A stretch of DNA of 64,000 bases from Aquitalea magnusonii. GTDB taxonomy: Bacteria > Pseudomonadota > Gammaproteobacteria > Burkholderiales > Chromobacteriaceae. The stretch lies in assembly GCF_003202035.1 (NCBI RefSeq), contig NZ_QJKC01000004.1:217461-281460 (forward strand). The letters are read 5' to 3'. Made by a program: the position numbers and the translations under genes. This document shows, piece after piece, positions 7,894 to 18,016 of the stretch; the stretch's first letter is position 1, and every line of letters begins with the position of its first letter. Under the pieces are notes generated by a model. The model was not told where the DNA came from and ran no database searches. It saw only the letters and a list, made by a program, of their open reading frames with translations.

Positions 7894-9537
7894 CTAAGCC
7901 AGCGCCGCCAGATCGGCCGCCAGCCGGGCCAGCAGGCCCGGCCAGTCGCCGGCCTGCTGCTGACGGTACAAGCGCAGCGCCGGATACCATGGCGTGTGCG
8001 CGCCCTCCCAGCCCCAGCGCCAGTCGGTATGGCTGGCCGACAGTAACAGCCAGCAGCGCAGTCCCAGGCTGCCGGCCAGATGCGCCAGCGCGGTGTCCAC
8101 CGTCACCAGCCCGTCCAGTTGTGCCAGTACGCCCGCCGTATCCGCCAGATCAGCCAGTCCACCCTCCCCGGCCTGCAGCTGCGGCCACTGCCCCAGCCAT
8201 GTCTGCTCGGTGGCGTCAGTTGGCAATTGCAGGCTGAGCCACTCGATATGCGGCAGTTGCAACAGCGGCGTCAGCTGGCGGATGTCGGGCAGCGAACGGT
8301 GATGATCAAAGGGATGCCGCGCATGGCCACGCCATACCAGTCCCAGCCGCAGCTTGCGCTGTGGGGCCGGCAGTGCGGGAACGGGTGGCAGGACAAACCG
8401 TGCTGGCGGCGTGCGCGCCGGATCGGGCTGCAGCAACCAGGGCAGGCTCATGGAAAAAACATGGCAATCGTGGGCCGGTAAGGCCATGTCCAGGCTGGTG
8501 AGCGGCAGGAATTGCACCGGACAGCTCAGCGCCATGCTGTGCAACAGGCGCATCAGCTCCGGCCGGCACACCACGCTCAGACGCGCAGCCTGCAACAAGG
8601 GCAGATAGCGGCAACACTGCAGGGCATCGCCCAGCCCCTGCTCGAACCACACCAGCAGATGTCGCCCGGCCAGCGACTCGCCCTGCCAGCGCGGCGCAGC
8701 AAGACATGGCAGGCCCAGCTCGACAGGTGGGCGTAGCAGGCGCGCTTCGTGTGCCTGCCAGCCCTCCTGCCAGCGCCCCTGTGCCAGCAGCAGATAGCCC
8801 AGGTTCTGCAGATGCCGTGGCTGTTGTGGCTGGCTGGTCACCGCCTGACGCCAGGCCGCTTCGGCCGCCGCCGCCTGGCGCAATTCGCTGCAGGCCAGTG
8901 CCCAGATCGCCGCCTGGCCGGCATCCGCCTGGGCAAGCGGCACAGATTGCTGCAGCAAGCGCATGGCCTCCCTGGCCATGCCCTGGTGCAGACAGGCCGC
9001 CGCCAGTGCCGCCGCCTCGGCATGACTCAACTGCGGCAAGCGCAATGCCCGCTGCAACAAGCGCGCCGCCAGCCGCCAGCGCCGCTGCCGCTGGCACAGC
9101 AGCAGCAGGTCGTGCAGCGCCAGCACATGATCGGGCTGCAAGCGCAACAAGCGGCGCCAGCAGGCCGCCTCCTGCACCGCGCGGCCCTCTTGCTGATAAC
9201 GCCGCGCCAGGCGGAACAGGCTGTCCTGGTGTCGCGGGTTGTGCGCCAATTCCGCCTGGTAATGCAGCACGGCCTGGGCCGTGTCGCCGCCGTCCTCATG
9301 CAGGCAGCCCAGGTTGTAATGGGCATCGGCCACCGCCGCATCCAGTTGCAGTGCCTGCAGCCAGCAGTGGCGGGCCAGCTCGCCCTGCCCCAGCCTGGCG
9401 GCACAGACGCCCAGCAGATTCCACATCGGTGCATTGTCCGGCTCGGCCTGCAGACAATCCTGTGCCGCCAGCAAGGCAGCGGGCAGCTTGTGCTCGGCCA
9501 GCAGCGTGGCGGCAAGCAGGGCCAGTGGCGACAGCAT
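7894..9537 (-). CDS. TPR protein with glycosyltransferase-9-like C-terminal domain
   Basis: 547 aa. Residues about 1-260 are tetratricopeptide repeats (for example AVADAHYNLGCLHEDGGD and RHLQNLGYLLLAQGRWQEG). The C-terminal half has the motif LVWFEQGLGDALQCCRY and a late DTALAHLAGSLG segment, as in TPR proteins with a glycosyltransferase family 9 fold. It may glycosylate a protein or polysaccharide, but substrate and activity are unknown. I start it at 9537, where AAGGAGGG precedes the ATG by about 11 bases. The longer in-frame start at 9606 would run through the upstream chemoreceptor terminator. It converges with the FAD oxidase gene. Confidence 0.7.
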   Translation of the reverse strand: MLSPLALLAATLLAEHKLPAALLAAQDCLQAEPDNAPMWNLLGVCAARLGQGELARHCWLQALQLDAAVADAHYNLGCLHEDGGDTAQAVLHYQAELAHNPRHQDSLFRLARRYQQEGRAVQEAACWRRLLRLQPDHVLALHDLLLLCQRQRRWRLAARLLQRALRLPQLSHAEAAALAAACLHQGMAREAMRLLQQSVPLAQADAGQAAIWALACSELRQAAAAEAAWRQAVTSQPQQPRHLQNLGYLLLAQGRWQEGWQAHEARLLRPPVELGLPCLAAPRWQGESLAGRHLLVWFEQGLGDALQCCRYLPLLQAARLSVVCRPELMRLLHSMALSCPVQFLPLTSLDMALPAHDCHVFSMSLPWLLQPDPARTPPARFVLPPVPALPAPQRKLRLGLVWRGHARHPFDHHRSLPDIRQLTPLLQLPHIEWLSLQLPTDATEQTWLGQWPQLQAGEGGLADLADTAGVLAQLDGLVTVDTALAHLAGSLGLRCWLLLSASHTDWRWGWEGAHTPWYPALRLYRQQQAGDWPGLLARLAADLAALA

Positions 9538-9572
9538 CTTCAAACAGCCCTCCTTGCACGGCAGCCGACGGT

Positions 9573-9593
9573 AAAAAGCCGCCCGAAGGCGGC
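9573..9593 (-). terminator. Rho-independent terminator of the chemoreceptor gene
   Basis: On the minus strand GCCGCC-TTCG-GGCGGC is followed by T5. It lies 22 bases after the chemoreceptor stop and just before the TPR gene start. Confidence 0.85.
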
Positions 9594-9615
9594 TGCGCTC
9601 GTGCATTTTAGCGGC

Positions 9616-11490
9616 TTACAGCCGGAACTTGGCAAACTCGCCATTCATCTGTCCGGCCTGGCCGGCGAGGCCCTGCAAGGTTTCGCTGGCCTGCTGCAGC
9701 AGGCTGTCGTTTTCCAGCACCCGGCTGTTGATCTGCTCCGAGCTTTGCGCAATCAGCGTGCTGGCATTGTGCTGTTCCTGGGTGGAATGGGAAATCTCTG
9801 ACATCTTGCTCACCACTTCCAGCATGGAGTGGCGGATGGACTGGATGGTGGCCACCGCCTGCTGGGTAAGCAGCACGCCATCGTTCACCACGGTCACCGT
9901 CTGCTGCACATCGCCCACCGCCTTGCCGGTTTCCGTGCGGATGGCCGTCACCATGCCGGCAATTTCCACCGTGGCCTGCGCCGTGCGCTCGGCCAGCTTG
10001 CGTACTTCGTCGGCCACCACGGCAAAGCCGCGGCCCTGCTCGCCGGCCCGCGCGGCCTCGATGGCGGCGTTGAGCGCCAGCAGATTGGTCTGGTCGGCGA
10101 TATCGCGGATCACCTCGGTAATGCCGGAAATCTGCTGCGAGCGCTGCTCCAGTGCCGCCAGCATGCTTTCCAGCGAGCGCACCGACTGCACCGTGCTTTC
10201 CATGCCATCGGCCAGCTGCAGCATGCCCTGCGCGCCGGACTCCAGCCCGCTGCCGGTGGCGCTGGCCAGCTGGTCGGCCGCCCGCGCATTGTCGGCGATA
10301 TGGGCGATGCTGACGGTAATCTGCTCCAGCGTGGCGGCATTGGACGAAGACATGTCGGAAATGCTGCGCGCGCTGTCTGCCACGCCCTGCACCTGGGACG
10401 ACACCTGGCCGACACCCGCCATCACGCCGCCGGCATTGTCGCGCAGGCCACGGAACAGCGTGGCCAGTTGCGTCACAAACTGGTTGAAAGCGCGGGCGGT
10501 GGCGGCGATTTCATCCTGCCCGCCCTCCTGCAGCCGCAGGGTGAGATCGCCCTCACCGTGGGCAATGTCTTCCATGGCGTTTTTCAAGGCCACCAGTCCG
10601 CCCAGCATGCGCCCCAGCAGCAGCCCGGCCAGCGGAATCAGCAAGGCAAACACCAGCACGCTCAGGCCGGCCACAGTCAGCAACAGGGTATCAAGCGGTG
10701 CCAGGATGGCATCCTTGTGCGTGGCCAGCCCGATCAGCCAGTCGCTGTCCGGAATGCGCTGCACCGACAACAGCATGTCCTGATCGCCCATGCGTACCTG
10801 TTGCAGGCTGGCCGACCCGGCCAGCTCGGCCAGCTTGTCGGCGGTCAGCTCGGGGGCCAGCTGGCTGAGGGGCTTGAGGGTCAGTGCCGCCTGCGGATGC
10901 GCCAGCAGCTTGCCCTTGCTGTCGGCGATAAAGGCATAGCCACCGCCGCGAATCTGCAGTGACAGCACTGACTTGACCAGGCTGTCGACGAAAACATCGC
11001 CCCCCACCACCCCCACCGTGCTGCCCGCATGCGTGATGGGGGCGGCCACGGTGATGGTGAGCTTCTTGCTGGCTTCATCGACATAGGGCTCGGTCACGAT
11101 CGGCTTGCCGGCGGCCATGGCCTGCTTATACCAGTCGCGCTCGGTCACCTTGTAGTCGGCCGGGGCGCTCCAGTCGTCGGAAAACAGCGAATGGCCATCG
11201 GCAAAACCGGCGTAATTCACATTGAAACCGGCCTTGGCGCCCACCTTGAGAAAACGCAGGGCATCGGCCTCGCCGGCCACGCTGGCCTGGGCGGCGATTT
11301 CCTGTTTCTTGTCATCCAGCCAGGTTTTCACCACGCTGCTCTGCCCCTTGAGCGCAGAATCGAATTCGTGATTCAGCCCGCTGAGAATTTCTCCGCGCAT
11401 CTGGATGAATACAAGCAGTACCAGCACCAGGCCAAACAAGGCCATCAGCAAGGCATTGAAGGCTATCAGTTTGCTGCGCAAGGATTTCAT
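9616..11490 (-). CDS. Methyl-accepting chemotaxis protein with periplasmic Cache domain
   Basis: 624 aa. A membrane segment at about residues 10-32 and another near 270-295 bracket a periplasmic region with double-Cache features ([21 protein letters not shown], then [15 protein letters not shown]). A HAMP segment and a cytoplasmic signalling domain follow, with the canonical tip [20 protein letters not shown]. It should sense a small periplasmic ligand, probably an amino or organic acid as is usual for dCache, and signal through CheA/CheW. GAGGGGAAAAC precedes ATG 11490. No C-terminal CheR-tethering pentapeptide is present. Its upstream region is occupied by a repeat that begins 22 bases before the start codon. 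Confidence 0.88.
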   Translation of the reverse strand: MKSLRSKLIAFNALLMALFGLVLVLLVFIQMRGEILSGLNHEFDSALKGQSSVVKTWLDDKKQEIAAQASVAGEADALRFLKVGAKAGFNVNYAGFADGHSLFSDDWSAPADYKVTERDWYKQAMAAGKPIVTEPYVDEASKKLTITVAAPITHAGSTVGVVGGDVFVDSLVKSVLSLQIRGGGYAFIADSKGKLLAHPQAALTLKPLSQLAPELTADKLAELAGSASLQQVRMGDQDMLLSVQRIPDSDWLIGLATHKDAILAPLDTLLLTVAGLSVLVFALLIPLAGLLLGRMLGGLVALKNAMEDIAHGEGDLTLRLQEGGQDEIAATARAFNQFVTQLATLFRGLRDNAGGVMAGVGQVSSQVQGVADSARSISDMSSSNAATLEQITVSIAHIADNARAADQLASATGSGLESGAQGMLQLADGMESTVQSVRSLESMLAALEQRSQQISGITEVIRDIADQTNLLALNAAIEAARAGEQGRGFAVVADEVRKLAERTAQATVEIAGMVTAIRTETGKAVGDVQQTVTVVNDGVLLTQQAVATIQSIRHSMLEVVSKMSEISHSTQEQHNASTLIAQSSEQINSRVLENDSLLQQASETLQGLAGQAGQMNGEFAKFRL

Positions 11491-11511
11491 GTTTTCCCCT
11501 CGTATGCTTAA

Positions 11512-11622
11512 AGAGCCGCTCACACAAGCTTGTGGAGAACCCCGGCCAAGGCGCGCCGCCGCAGACGGTACATGGCGTACGGCAAGGCGGCGCCACGCTG
11601 GAGCGGGGGTTTGTCAGCGGCT
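11512..11622 (+). repeat. Intergenic repeat family, copy A
   Basis: About 111 bp with an end AGAGCCGCTCACAC, a core AAGGCGCGCCGCCGCAGAC, and a right end GGGGGTTTGTCAGCGGCT that is the approximate reverse complement of the left end. The same order of blocks occurs in inverted orientation at 12061-12172 and again at 50639-50729. It lies immediately upstream of the chemoreceptor ribosome binding site, so the chemoreceptor promoter is in or beyond it. The remaining part of the 11491-12178 gap has no convincing gene. Confidence 0.75.
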
Positions 11623-11891
11623 ATCAGGGTCGAATTGTTGCAGCTCACCGTTAAAATCTCGTTCAGCCATGCGCCTTTTTCCGGGCGGCGAGCACGCATG
11701 GCCATCATTAAATTATGAAAATCTAATTTACAATTTGATCCAGCACAGCAAAGTGGCTGGCCAGCGACCAGCACCGCTACGGCACAGCGAGGAAACAGCG
11801 CGGCACGGATCCCTGCCCTGACAGGGCAGGTCGGCGACAAGGCAGCAGGGGCCGGCCAGGTGGCGGCGCGCAGGAAAGGCGGGAGGCAGGC

Positions 11892-11920
11892 AAAAAAAAT
11901 CCCCTGAGGGTTCTCAGGGG
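11892..11920 (-). terminator. Rho-independent terminator without an obvious gene
   Basis: On the minus strand CCCCTGAG-AACC-CTCAGGGG is followed by A and T8. The nearest minus-strand gene upstream is the acyl-CoA ligase, whose stop is 260 bases away beyond repeat copy B. The hairpin either ends a long ligase 3' UTR or a separate small transcript. Confidence 0.8.
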
Positions 11921-12060
11921 CCAACACGAGGAAGAAACATCTGGCTGGGGTTACCAGCTTGATGCTTCGAGGGGCTAACACCACAAAAGGCCTTGCGGCC
12001 TTCAGTGCGATGCACAATTTAGCGCAAAAGCTCTATTCTGTCCATTCAATTCAGCAGCTT

Positions 12061-12172
12061 AGACCCGCTGACAAAACCCCCGCTCCTGCCTTGCGCCTCC
12101 TTGCCGTACTCTTTGTACTGTCGCGTCGGCGCGCCGTGGCCGGGTTCTCTACGGGGTTTTGTCAGCCGCTCT
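12061..12172 (-). repeat. Intergenic repeat family, copy B (inverted relative to copy A)
   Basis: Read on the minus strand it begins AGAGCGGCTGACAAAACC, has the core CGGCGCGCCGACGCGACAGT and ends GGGGGTTTTGTCAGCGGG, so its ends are inverted repeats of about 17 bp. It starts six bases after the stop codon of the acyl-CoA ligase gene. With copy A it encloses about 440 bp in inverted orientation. Confidence 0.8.
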
Positions 12173-12178
12173 TAGCGC

Positions 12179-13801
12179 TCATGCCCACTGGTAATCCTTG
12201 AACATTTCACGCAGTTTCATCTTCTGCAGCTTGCCGGTGGCGGTATGCGGCAGCTCGTCCAGAAACACCACGTCGTCCGGCGTCCACCACTTGGCAATCT
12301 TGCCTTCGTAAAAGCCGATCAGCTCTTCGCGGGTGGCGCTGGCACCGGGCTTGAGCACTACCACCATCAAGGGGCGTTCGTCCCACTTGGGATGCAGCAC
12401 ACCGATGGCCGCGGCTTCGGCCACCGCCGGATGACCCACCAGGATGTTTTCCAGTTCGATGGAGCTGATCCACTCGCCACCGGACTTGATCACGTCCTTG
12501 GTGCGGTCGGTGATCTTCATGTAGCCATCGCGGTCGATGGTGACCACGTCGCCGGTATTGAACCAGCCATCCTCGGTATGCGAGTCGTCCAGCTCGCGCT
12601 TGAAGTAGCGCGACAGCACCCAGGAACCCTTGACCTGCAGATTGCCAAAGGCCACGCCGTCATTGGGCAGCGGCTTGCCTTCGTCGTCGACAATGCGGAT
12701 GGCCACGCCGTAAATGGGACGACCCTGCTTGGTTTGCAGTGCACGTAGTGTCGGTGTGTCGCAACCGTTGTGCTTGAACTTGGGCGTACTGGTGGTGCCA
12801 CAGGGCGACAATTCGGTCATGCCCCACAGCTGGCGCAGCTCGGCACCGTGTTCGGCCAGCTGGTCCACCATGCTTTCCGGCGCGGCCGAACCACCGACAA
12901 TGACCCGCTTCAGGCTGTGAATCTTCAGGTGATTCTTCTGGCAATGCTGCAACAGCATCATCCAGATGGTGGGCACACCGGCCGCCATGGTGACGCCTTC
13001 GCTTTCGATCAGCTCGTACAGATTGACGCCGTCCATCTTGGGGCCGGGCAACACCAGCTTGGCCCCGTTCATGGTGCAGCTGTAGGGCAGGCCCCAGCCA
13101 TTGACGTGGAACATCGGCACCACCGGCATGATGGCACCCTGGGCCGAGATATCCAGGCTGTCCGGCAGCGAACTGGCAAAGGCATGCAGCACGGTGGAAC
13201 GGTGCGAATACAGCACGCCCTTGGGGTTGCCGGTGGTACCCGAGGTGTAGCACAGGCTGGAGGCGGTGTTTTCGTCGAAATCCGGCCACTGGTATTGGTC
13301 GCTATGGCTGTTGACCAGGTCTTCGTAGCACAAGAGGTTGTCCAGCGTGGACTCGCGCGGCATGTGGGCGCGGTCGGTCAGCAGGACAAAATGCTGCACG
13401 GTGGTCAGTTCGGCAGCGATCTGCTCCACCACGGACAGGAAGCTGAGATCAAACATCAGCACCTTGTCTTCGCCGTGATTGATGATGTAGCTGATCTGCT
13501 CGGCAAACAGGCGCGGGTTGACGGTATGACAGATGGCACCGGAGCCGGAGGTGGCGAAGTAGATTTCGTAGTGGCGGTAACCGTTCCAGGCCAGGGTGCC
13601 CACGGTGTCGCCGTGCTGCACACCAAGCCCGGCCAGCGCATTGGCCAGCTGCCGGCTGCGGCGGGCAGCTTCACGGTAGGTATAGCGGTGAATCGGGCCT
13701 TCCACGGTACGCGACACGATCTCGCTGTCGCCATGGTAGGTTTCGGCATGTTGCAGCAGGGCGGAGATCAGCAGCGGCTGCTCCATCATTTGTCCACGCA
13801 T
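12179..13801 (-). CDS. AMP-forming fatty acid-CoA ligase (medium/long chain, AlkK/DmdB-like)
   Basis: 540 aa, normal length for acyl-CoA synthetases. The ATP-binding P-loop [18 protein letters not shown] lies near residues 177-194. The adenylation motif WGMTELSP, the hinge region [17 protein letters not shown] and the C-terminal catalytic lysine region [13 protein letters not shown] follow in order. It activates a carboxylic acid to acyl-AMP and then acyl-CoA in the cytosol. Chain-length preference cannot be read. AGAGGGGAAACAAG precedes ATG 13801. It is monocistronic here, between the RegA-like gene terminator and repeat copy B. Confidence 0.85.
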   Translation of the reverse strand: MRGQMMEQPLLISALLQHAETYHGDSEIVSRTVEGPIHRYTYREAARRSRQLANALAGLGVQHGDTVGTLAWNGYRHYEIYFATSGSGAICHTVNPRLFAEQISYIINHGEDKVLMFDLSFLSVVEQIAAELTTVQHFVLLTDRAHMPRESTLDNLLCYEDLVNSHSDQYQWPDFDENTASSLCYTSGTTGNPKGVLYSHRSTVLHAFASSLPDSLDISAQGAIMPVVPMFHVNGWGLPYSCTMNGAKLVLPGPKMDGVNLYELIESEGVTMAAGVPTIWMMLLQHCQKNHLKIHSLKRVIVGGSAAPESMVDQLAEHGAELRQLWGMTELSPCGTTSTPKFKHNGCDTPTLRALQTKQGRPIYGVAIRIVDDEGKPLPNDGVAFGNLQVKGSWVLSRYFKRELDDSHTEDGWFNTGDVVTIDRDGYMKITDRTKDVIKSGGEWISSIELENILVGHPAVAEAAAIGVLHPKWDERPLMVVVLKPGASATREELIGFYEGKIAKWWTPDDVVFLDELPHTATGKLQKMKLREMFKDYQWA

Positions 13802-13971
13802 CTTGTTTCCCCTCTATTGTCGTGGTTTGGAATGCATCAAAAGACCATAGGCATTTTGGGGCATTTGCTCCAATCACATTTTCTGATGAAAACCGGAAAG
13901 ACCTGCTGATGAAAACAGAGGTTTGCAGGGGAATGGATGGGAAGTTTCCTAGCGCTTGCTTGGCAGAAAGC

Positions 13972-13998
13972 ACAATAAAGCCCTGCTGCAGCAGGGCT
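13972..13998 (-). terminator. Rho-independent terminator after the RegA-like gene
   Basis: The perfect 20-bp palindrome AGCCCTGCTGCAGCAGGGCT (13979-13998) is followed on the minus strand by TTATTG. It lies about 120 bases beyond the response-regulator stop. The rest of the 13802-14120 gap shows no gene and should contain the ligase promoter. Confidence 0.7.
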
Positions 13999-14120
13999 AA
14001 GGCGGGCAAGGCAGCAAAGGGCGGCGTTCTGGCGGCCAGCCCACTGCAAAGGCGGACGACAAGCAGCTTGCCAGTTGGCCCGCGGCGGCACTGTGCTGGC
14101 AATACAACAGCTGATGCGTT

Positions 14121-14648
14121 TTAGCTTTTGACCGGGCGCTTGGCCAGCATGCGTTGCAAGGTGCGGCGGTGCATGCCCATGGAGCGGGCGGTAGCCGAGA
14201 TATTGCCATCATGCTCGTTCAGCACCCGTTGCAGATGCTCCCAGGTAACCCGCCGCAGGGACATCGGCTGTGGTGACAGCGGCAGCTCCGGATTGGCCAT
14301 CACCTGCTGGAAGGCCGCCAGGATGTCATCCACCCCGGCCGGCTTGGCCAGGTATTGCACCGCGCCCAGCTTGGTCGCCTCCACCGCGGTGGCGATGCTG
14401 GCATAGCCGGTCAGCACCACCACCGCAGCATGCGGATAGCACTGCCGCAATTCGGGCAACAGCCGCAGGCCGCTTTCGCCTTCCAGATTCAGGTCCAGCA
14501 GGATGCGCAGCGGTGGTTCATCCCGTGTTTGCAGCGCAGCAGCGCCATCGGCGGCGCACTCGACGCGAAAGCCGCGCCGCGTCAGCGAACGCGCCAGCAC
14601 CGTGGCAAAAGCCTGGTCATCATCGACCAGCAGGAAATCCAGCGCCAT
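14121..14648 (-). CDS. RegA/PrrA/RoxR-like response regulator
   Basis: 175 aa, the short RegA type: a receiver domain (VDDDQAF acidic pocket, phospho-acceptor D52 in LLDLNLEGESG, Lys in YLAKPAG) joined to a Fis-type helix-turn-helix (HDGNISATARSMGMHRRTLQRMLAKRP). RegA/PrrA proteins control respiration and redox genes. GGAGGAG lies just before ATG 14648, and the sensor gene ends one base upstream, so the pair is one operon. The start at 14705 in the same frame would extend into the kinase gene and lacks support. Confidence 0.85.
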   Translation of the reverse strand: MALDFLLVDDDQAFATVLARSLTRRGFRVECAADGAAALQTRDEPPLRILLDLNLEGESGLRLLPELRQCYPHAAVVVLTGYASIATAVEATKLGAVQYLAKPAGVDDILAAFQQVMANPELPLSPQPMSLRRVTWEHLQRVLNEHDGNISATARSMGMHRRTLQRMLAKRPVKS

Positions 14649-14649
14649 T

Positions 14650-15954
14650 TCACTCCTCCTGTGACAAGGGCAGCCGCACGCAGGCGTGTACGCCCCCCTC
14701 GGCACGGTTATCCAGGGTCAGGGTTCCGCCCAGCCGCGCCAGCGTGGCATGACTGAGCATCACCCCCAGCCCCATGCCGGCCGGCTTGTCCGAATCCAGC
14801 GGCGCCAGGCCGGCGCGTTGCAATTGCTGGGCGCTGAGACAGCCTTCGCGATTGATGATGTCCAGCTGCAACTGACCGTCCAGCAAGGATGCGGTAACCG
14901 TCAGCGCGCCGCCACCGGCCTCGGCCGCATTATTGATCAGATTGAAAAAGGCCGGCCAGAAGGCGGCATCCAGCCGCACCCGCGGGTCCGCACCGGCCGG
15001 GGCCTGCCAGTCCAGCTGCACATCCGGCCGCAGGCTGCGCCAGCCGGACAGCTGCTGCGCCAGGGTGGCGAACAGCGGAATGGCGGCATCCTGTTGCTGA
15101 ATGCCCTGCTTGAGCCGCGCCAGCGCCTGGGCACAGCTGCCCAGCTGGGCCTGCATCAATTGCAGGTCCTCTTGCAGATTCGCATCCGCCGCATGCTGTT
15201 GCAGCATGTCATCCACCAGCAGGGTCAGGGTATTGATCGGGGTGGACAGCGAATGCGCCGCGCCGGCTGCCTGCATGCCCACCGCCAGCAGTTGTTCATC
15301 GCGCAACTGGGTTTCCCGCGCCGCGGCCAGCGCCGCCTCGCGCGCCGCCAGCTGACGGGCCAGCCAGGACACAAAGCTGGTGATCAGCAGCGCCGACAGG
15401 GCAAAGGTCAGCCACATGCCGACCAGGTGCAGGGAAAAGGCATAGGCGGCATCGCTGCCCTGCAAGGGCCAGGGCAGGTGCCAGCCAAACAGCGCGGCAT
15501 AGGCCAGCATGCTGAGCAAGGACAGGCCCCAGGCAAACAGGCCGGGCGACAGCAGGGCGGCAAACAGCACCGGCGGCAGATACAGCGAGGCCAGCGGATT
15601 GGCCGCACCGCCGCTGAACGCCATGCACTCGGTCAGGGCCAGCAGGTCGGCCAGCAAACCCAGCCGCAACAGGGGCAGGGCCGGGCTACCCTGGCGCAAG
15701 CGCTGGCTGAGTACCGCGTTGAACAAGGCCAGTGTGGCCAGCGCCTGCAACAGCAGCAGCCAGGGCAGCGCCAGGCCGGACAGTGCGCACAGCAGCAGCA
15801 ACAGGCCACCGGCGGCCAGCATCAGCCAGCGCAGACGGGCGATCAGGCGCACCGCATCCGGCAGATCGGCGACCAGACGGGAAGAGGAGGAAAACAGTTG
15901 GGCCAGCATGGCCGACACTTTAGCATCCCGCAGCGCCGATGGTGACTGCGACAT
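14650..15954 (-). CDS. RegB/PrrB/RoxS-like redox sensor histidine kinase
   Basis: 434 aa from ATG 15954. About six membrane segments span residues 40-195. Between them lies GGAANPL (115-121), matching the quinone-linked GGxxNPF heptad of RegB. The phospho-acceptor is H234 (AAHSLSTPIN). C274 lies exactly 40 residues after it, the spacing of H225 to the redox-active C265 in Rhodobacter RegB. The C-terminal ATPase has N and G boxes (FFNLINNAAEA, GMGLGVML). It should phosphorylate the adjacent regulator according to quinone redox state. The start is uncertain: the open frame extends to 16185, and ATG 15909 is another option, none with a strong ribosome binding site. Confidence 0.82.
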   Translation of the reverse strand: MSQSPSALRDAKVSAMLAQLFSSSSRLVADLPDAVRLIARLRWLMLAAGGLLLLLCALSGLALPWLLLLQALATLALFNAVLSQRLRQGSPALPLLRLGLLADLLALTECMAFSGGAANPLASLYLPPVLFAALLSPGLFAWGLSLLSMLAYAALFGWHLPWPLQGSDAAYAFSLHLVGMWLTFALSALLITSFVSWLARQLAAREAALAAARETQLRDEQLLAVGMQAAGAAHSLSTPINTLTLLVDDMLQQHAADANLQEDLQLMQAQLGSCAQALARLKQGIQQQDAAIPLFATLAQQLSGWRSLRPDVQLDWQAPAGADPRVRLDAAFWPAFFNLINNAAEAGGGALTVTASLLDGQLQLDIINREGCLSAQQLQRAGLAPLDSDKPAGMGLGVMLSHATLARLGGTLTLDNRAEGGVHACVRLPLSQEE

Positions 15955-16093
15955 AATGCCGCACACCATGGCCGGCTGCGCTGTCGGACCGACCGCCCCC
16001 TCACCGCGGCGGCAAGCCGCGACAGCACTGCCCTGCTCGTCGCCGCCCGGCCAGTCTGCTAGTCTTGCAACACTTTTTGTCGAACTGAGCCGG

Positions 16094-16486
16094 ATGAAAC
16101 ATTTGAAACTCGCAGGCTGCGGCCTGATCCTGTTTATCGCGCTGGGGCCACTGGTGGGCTTGCTGGCCAGCGGGGTCATCCCCATGCTGGCCTACATCAT
16201 CGGTGCCTTACCGGCCGCGCTGGCCGGCATGCTGCTGGTGCTGCTGCGCCTGTCGCTGGATGCCGGCATCAGCCGCTGGCAGCAAAGCTGGCCGCGCTGG
16301 CGCCTGCTGGCGCTGGCGGCCCTGCCCGGCGCCCTCATCGGCGGCGTCGTCACCGTGTATTACAGCCGCTGGCTGCAGCCGGCTTTGTACGACCCGCTGT
16401 TCAACTATTATGTCGGGGCCGTGGCGGGCGGGGTATGCAATGCCTTGTTCTGGCAATTGCGCAGCCAGGCCGGGCCAGAAGGCTGA
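16094..16486 (+). CDS. Hypothetical four-helix membrane protein
   Basis: 130 aa, with hydrophobic segments at about residues 5-28, 30-52, 70-90 and 104-124 and a basic stretch between the second and third. I do not recognise it. It is divergent from the RegB-like kinase gene, so the two share the 139-bp region 15955-16093. ATG 16094 follows GAGCCGG, a weak ribosome binding site. The open frame extends upstream to 15509, but that part is antisense to the kinase gene and is not supported. Confidence 0.55.
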   Translation: MKHLKLAGCGLILFIALGPLVGLLASGVIPMLAYIIGALPAALAGMLLVLLRLSLDAGISRWQQSWPRWRLLALAALPGALIGGVVTVYYSRWLQPALYDPLFNYYVGAVAGGVCNALFWQLRSQAGPEG

Positions 16487-16513
16487 TCCACCGCACCCGG
16501 CAAGGGGCGGTGA

Positions 16514-16545
16514 CCAAAAGAAAGCCCGCCGGGTCGGGGCGGGCT
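16514..16545 (-). terminator. Rho-independent terminator of the sensor kinase operon
   Basis: On the minus strand AGCCCGCC-CCGACCC-GGCGGGCT is followed by TTCTTTT. It lies about 110 bases after the QseC-like kinase stop. Confidence 0.75.
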
Positions 16546-16654
16546 GCAACTCTTGGATGTGCCGGGCAAAACCTTGGGCAACCCGGCTAACATTGACTCA
16601 GCCTACGCCATGCTGCCGTGGCCGCCAATGCGACAGATTGTCGCAGGCAGCCAC

Positions 16655-18016
16655 TCAGGCCACATGCAGGCTCACCTGCAAGCCGCCCTCGGGGCGATTG
16701 GCCAGTTGCAGGCGCAGGCCGTGCAGGCTGGCAATGCGCTCGACAATGGACAAGCCCAGCCCGCTGCCCGGCATGTCCTGGCCGGGCGGACGGAAAAAGC
16801 GTTCATGCACCCGCGCCAGCCACTCCGGCGCAATACCCGGCCCGTTATCCCGCACCAGCAGGCCAGTCGCAGCCGCCTGCAATTCGATGCAGGCACCGGG
16901 CGGGCAATAGCGCACCGCATTGTCCAAGAGATTGCGCAGCATCAGGGTGAGCAAGGTGGCATCGCCGGCCAAGGGCAAGACCTGTGCCGCGCTGTCCTGC
17001 CAATGCAGTTGCAGCTGCATGTTCTTGGCCGCGGCGGCGGCAGACACATCGGCCATGGCGTCGCGGCATACCACGGCCCAGTCCACCGGCTGCGCCGCCG
17101 GCAAGCCCTGCAGCGGGTCCAGCCGCGATAGCGCCAGCAATTGCTCCACCAGGCGCGTGGCGCGACCAATGCCCTGCTGCAACTGCCCTAGCGCATGCTG
17201 GCGGCCGGCTTCGTCCGGCATCAGCGCCATCACCTCGGCCTGCACCTGCAAGGCCGCCAGCGGCGTGCGCAACTCATGCGCGGCATCAGCAGTAAAGCGG
17301 CGTTCGTGCTCCATGGCCGCGGCAATGCGCGCCAGCAGTGCATTCAGCGCACGCACCATGGGCAGGACCTCGCCCGGTACATTCTCCGGCAGCGGGCTGT
17401 GCTCCAGCGGGCTGCGCCGGGCCAGATTGTCCGCCAGCAGCTGCAGAGGGCGCAGCCCCTGGCGCACCGCCCACAGAATCAGCAGCAGCAAGACCGGCAA
17501 ACCCAGCAGCCACGGCAGCAGCTGGCCCTGTATCACCTTGCGCACCACCTCGTGCCGCAGCTTCTGCCGCTGGCCTACCGCCACCAGCCGCGAGCCATCC
17601 GGTGCCGGCAGATAAAACAGACGCCACTCATCCTTGTCATCCTGCCCGCTGACCGTATAAAAACCGCGCCGCGCGGCATCGAAGCGGAAATGACGCCCCT
17701 TGCCGTCGCTCAGCAACAAATCACCCTGCTCATTCCATACCGCCACGCCGATGTCGTCATCTTCGGTATCGCCGCGGTCACCGCCACGGATCAGCTTTTT
17801 GGTTTTGGGCAAGACCGGCAGCTCGCCCTCGCCATGCTCCCCCATATTGACGCTGAGCAATTGCCGGGCAAACAGGGTGAGCTGGGTGTCGTACAACTCG
17901 TCCACTTCGTGATGGGCTGCATAGGCGGCCACCACCGTGGACACCAGCCAGATCAGCGGCACGGTAATCAGCAACAGCACCGCCAGCCGCCGCTGCAGGG
18001 TTGGTCGCTGCCTCAT
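16655..18016 (-). CDS. Two-component sensor histidine kinase (QseC/PmrB type)
   Basis: 453 aa. Membrane segments at residues 11-33 and about 165-185 enclose a periplasmic domain with an acidic patch (DRGDTEDDD, 81-88). The H box [13 protein letters not shown] gives H247. N, G1 (DNGPGI) and G2 (GSGLGLSI) ATPase boxes follow. It should phosphorylate the response regulator encoded just upstream, whose stop overlaps its start by four bases. A periplasmic acidic cluster would fit cation or metal sensing as in PmrB or PhoQ, but this is inference. Confidence 0.85.
   Translation of the reverse strand: MRQRPTLQRRLAVLLLITVPLIWLVSTVVAAYAAHHEVDELYDTQLTLFARQLLSVNMGEHGEGELPVLPKTKKLIRGGDRGDTEDDDIGVAVWNEQGDLLLSDGKGRHFRFDAARRGFYTVSGQDDKDEWRLFYLPAPDGSRLVAVGQRQKLRHEVVRKVIQGQLLPWLLGLPVLLLLILWAVRQGLRPLQLLADNLARRSPLEHSPLPENVPGEVLPMVRALNALLARIAAAMEHERRFTADAAHELRTPLAALQVQAEVMALMPDEAGRQHALGQLQQGIGRATRLVEQLLALSRLDPLQGLPAAQPVDWAVVCRDAMADVSAAAAAKNMQLQLHWQDSAAQVLPLAGDATLLTLMLRNLLDNAVRYCPPGACIELQAAATGLLVRDNGPGIAPEWLARVHERFFRPPGQDMPGSGLGLSIVERIASLHGLRLQLANRPEGGLQVSLHVA

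Noticed and set aside
12770..13909. 379-codon plus-strand frame
   Set aside because: It is antisense to the acyl-CoA ligase gene and Gly/Gln/His-rich with no family resemblance.
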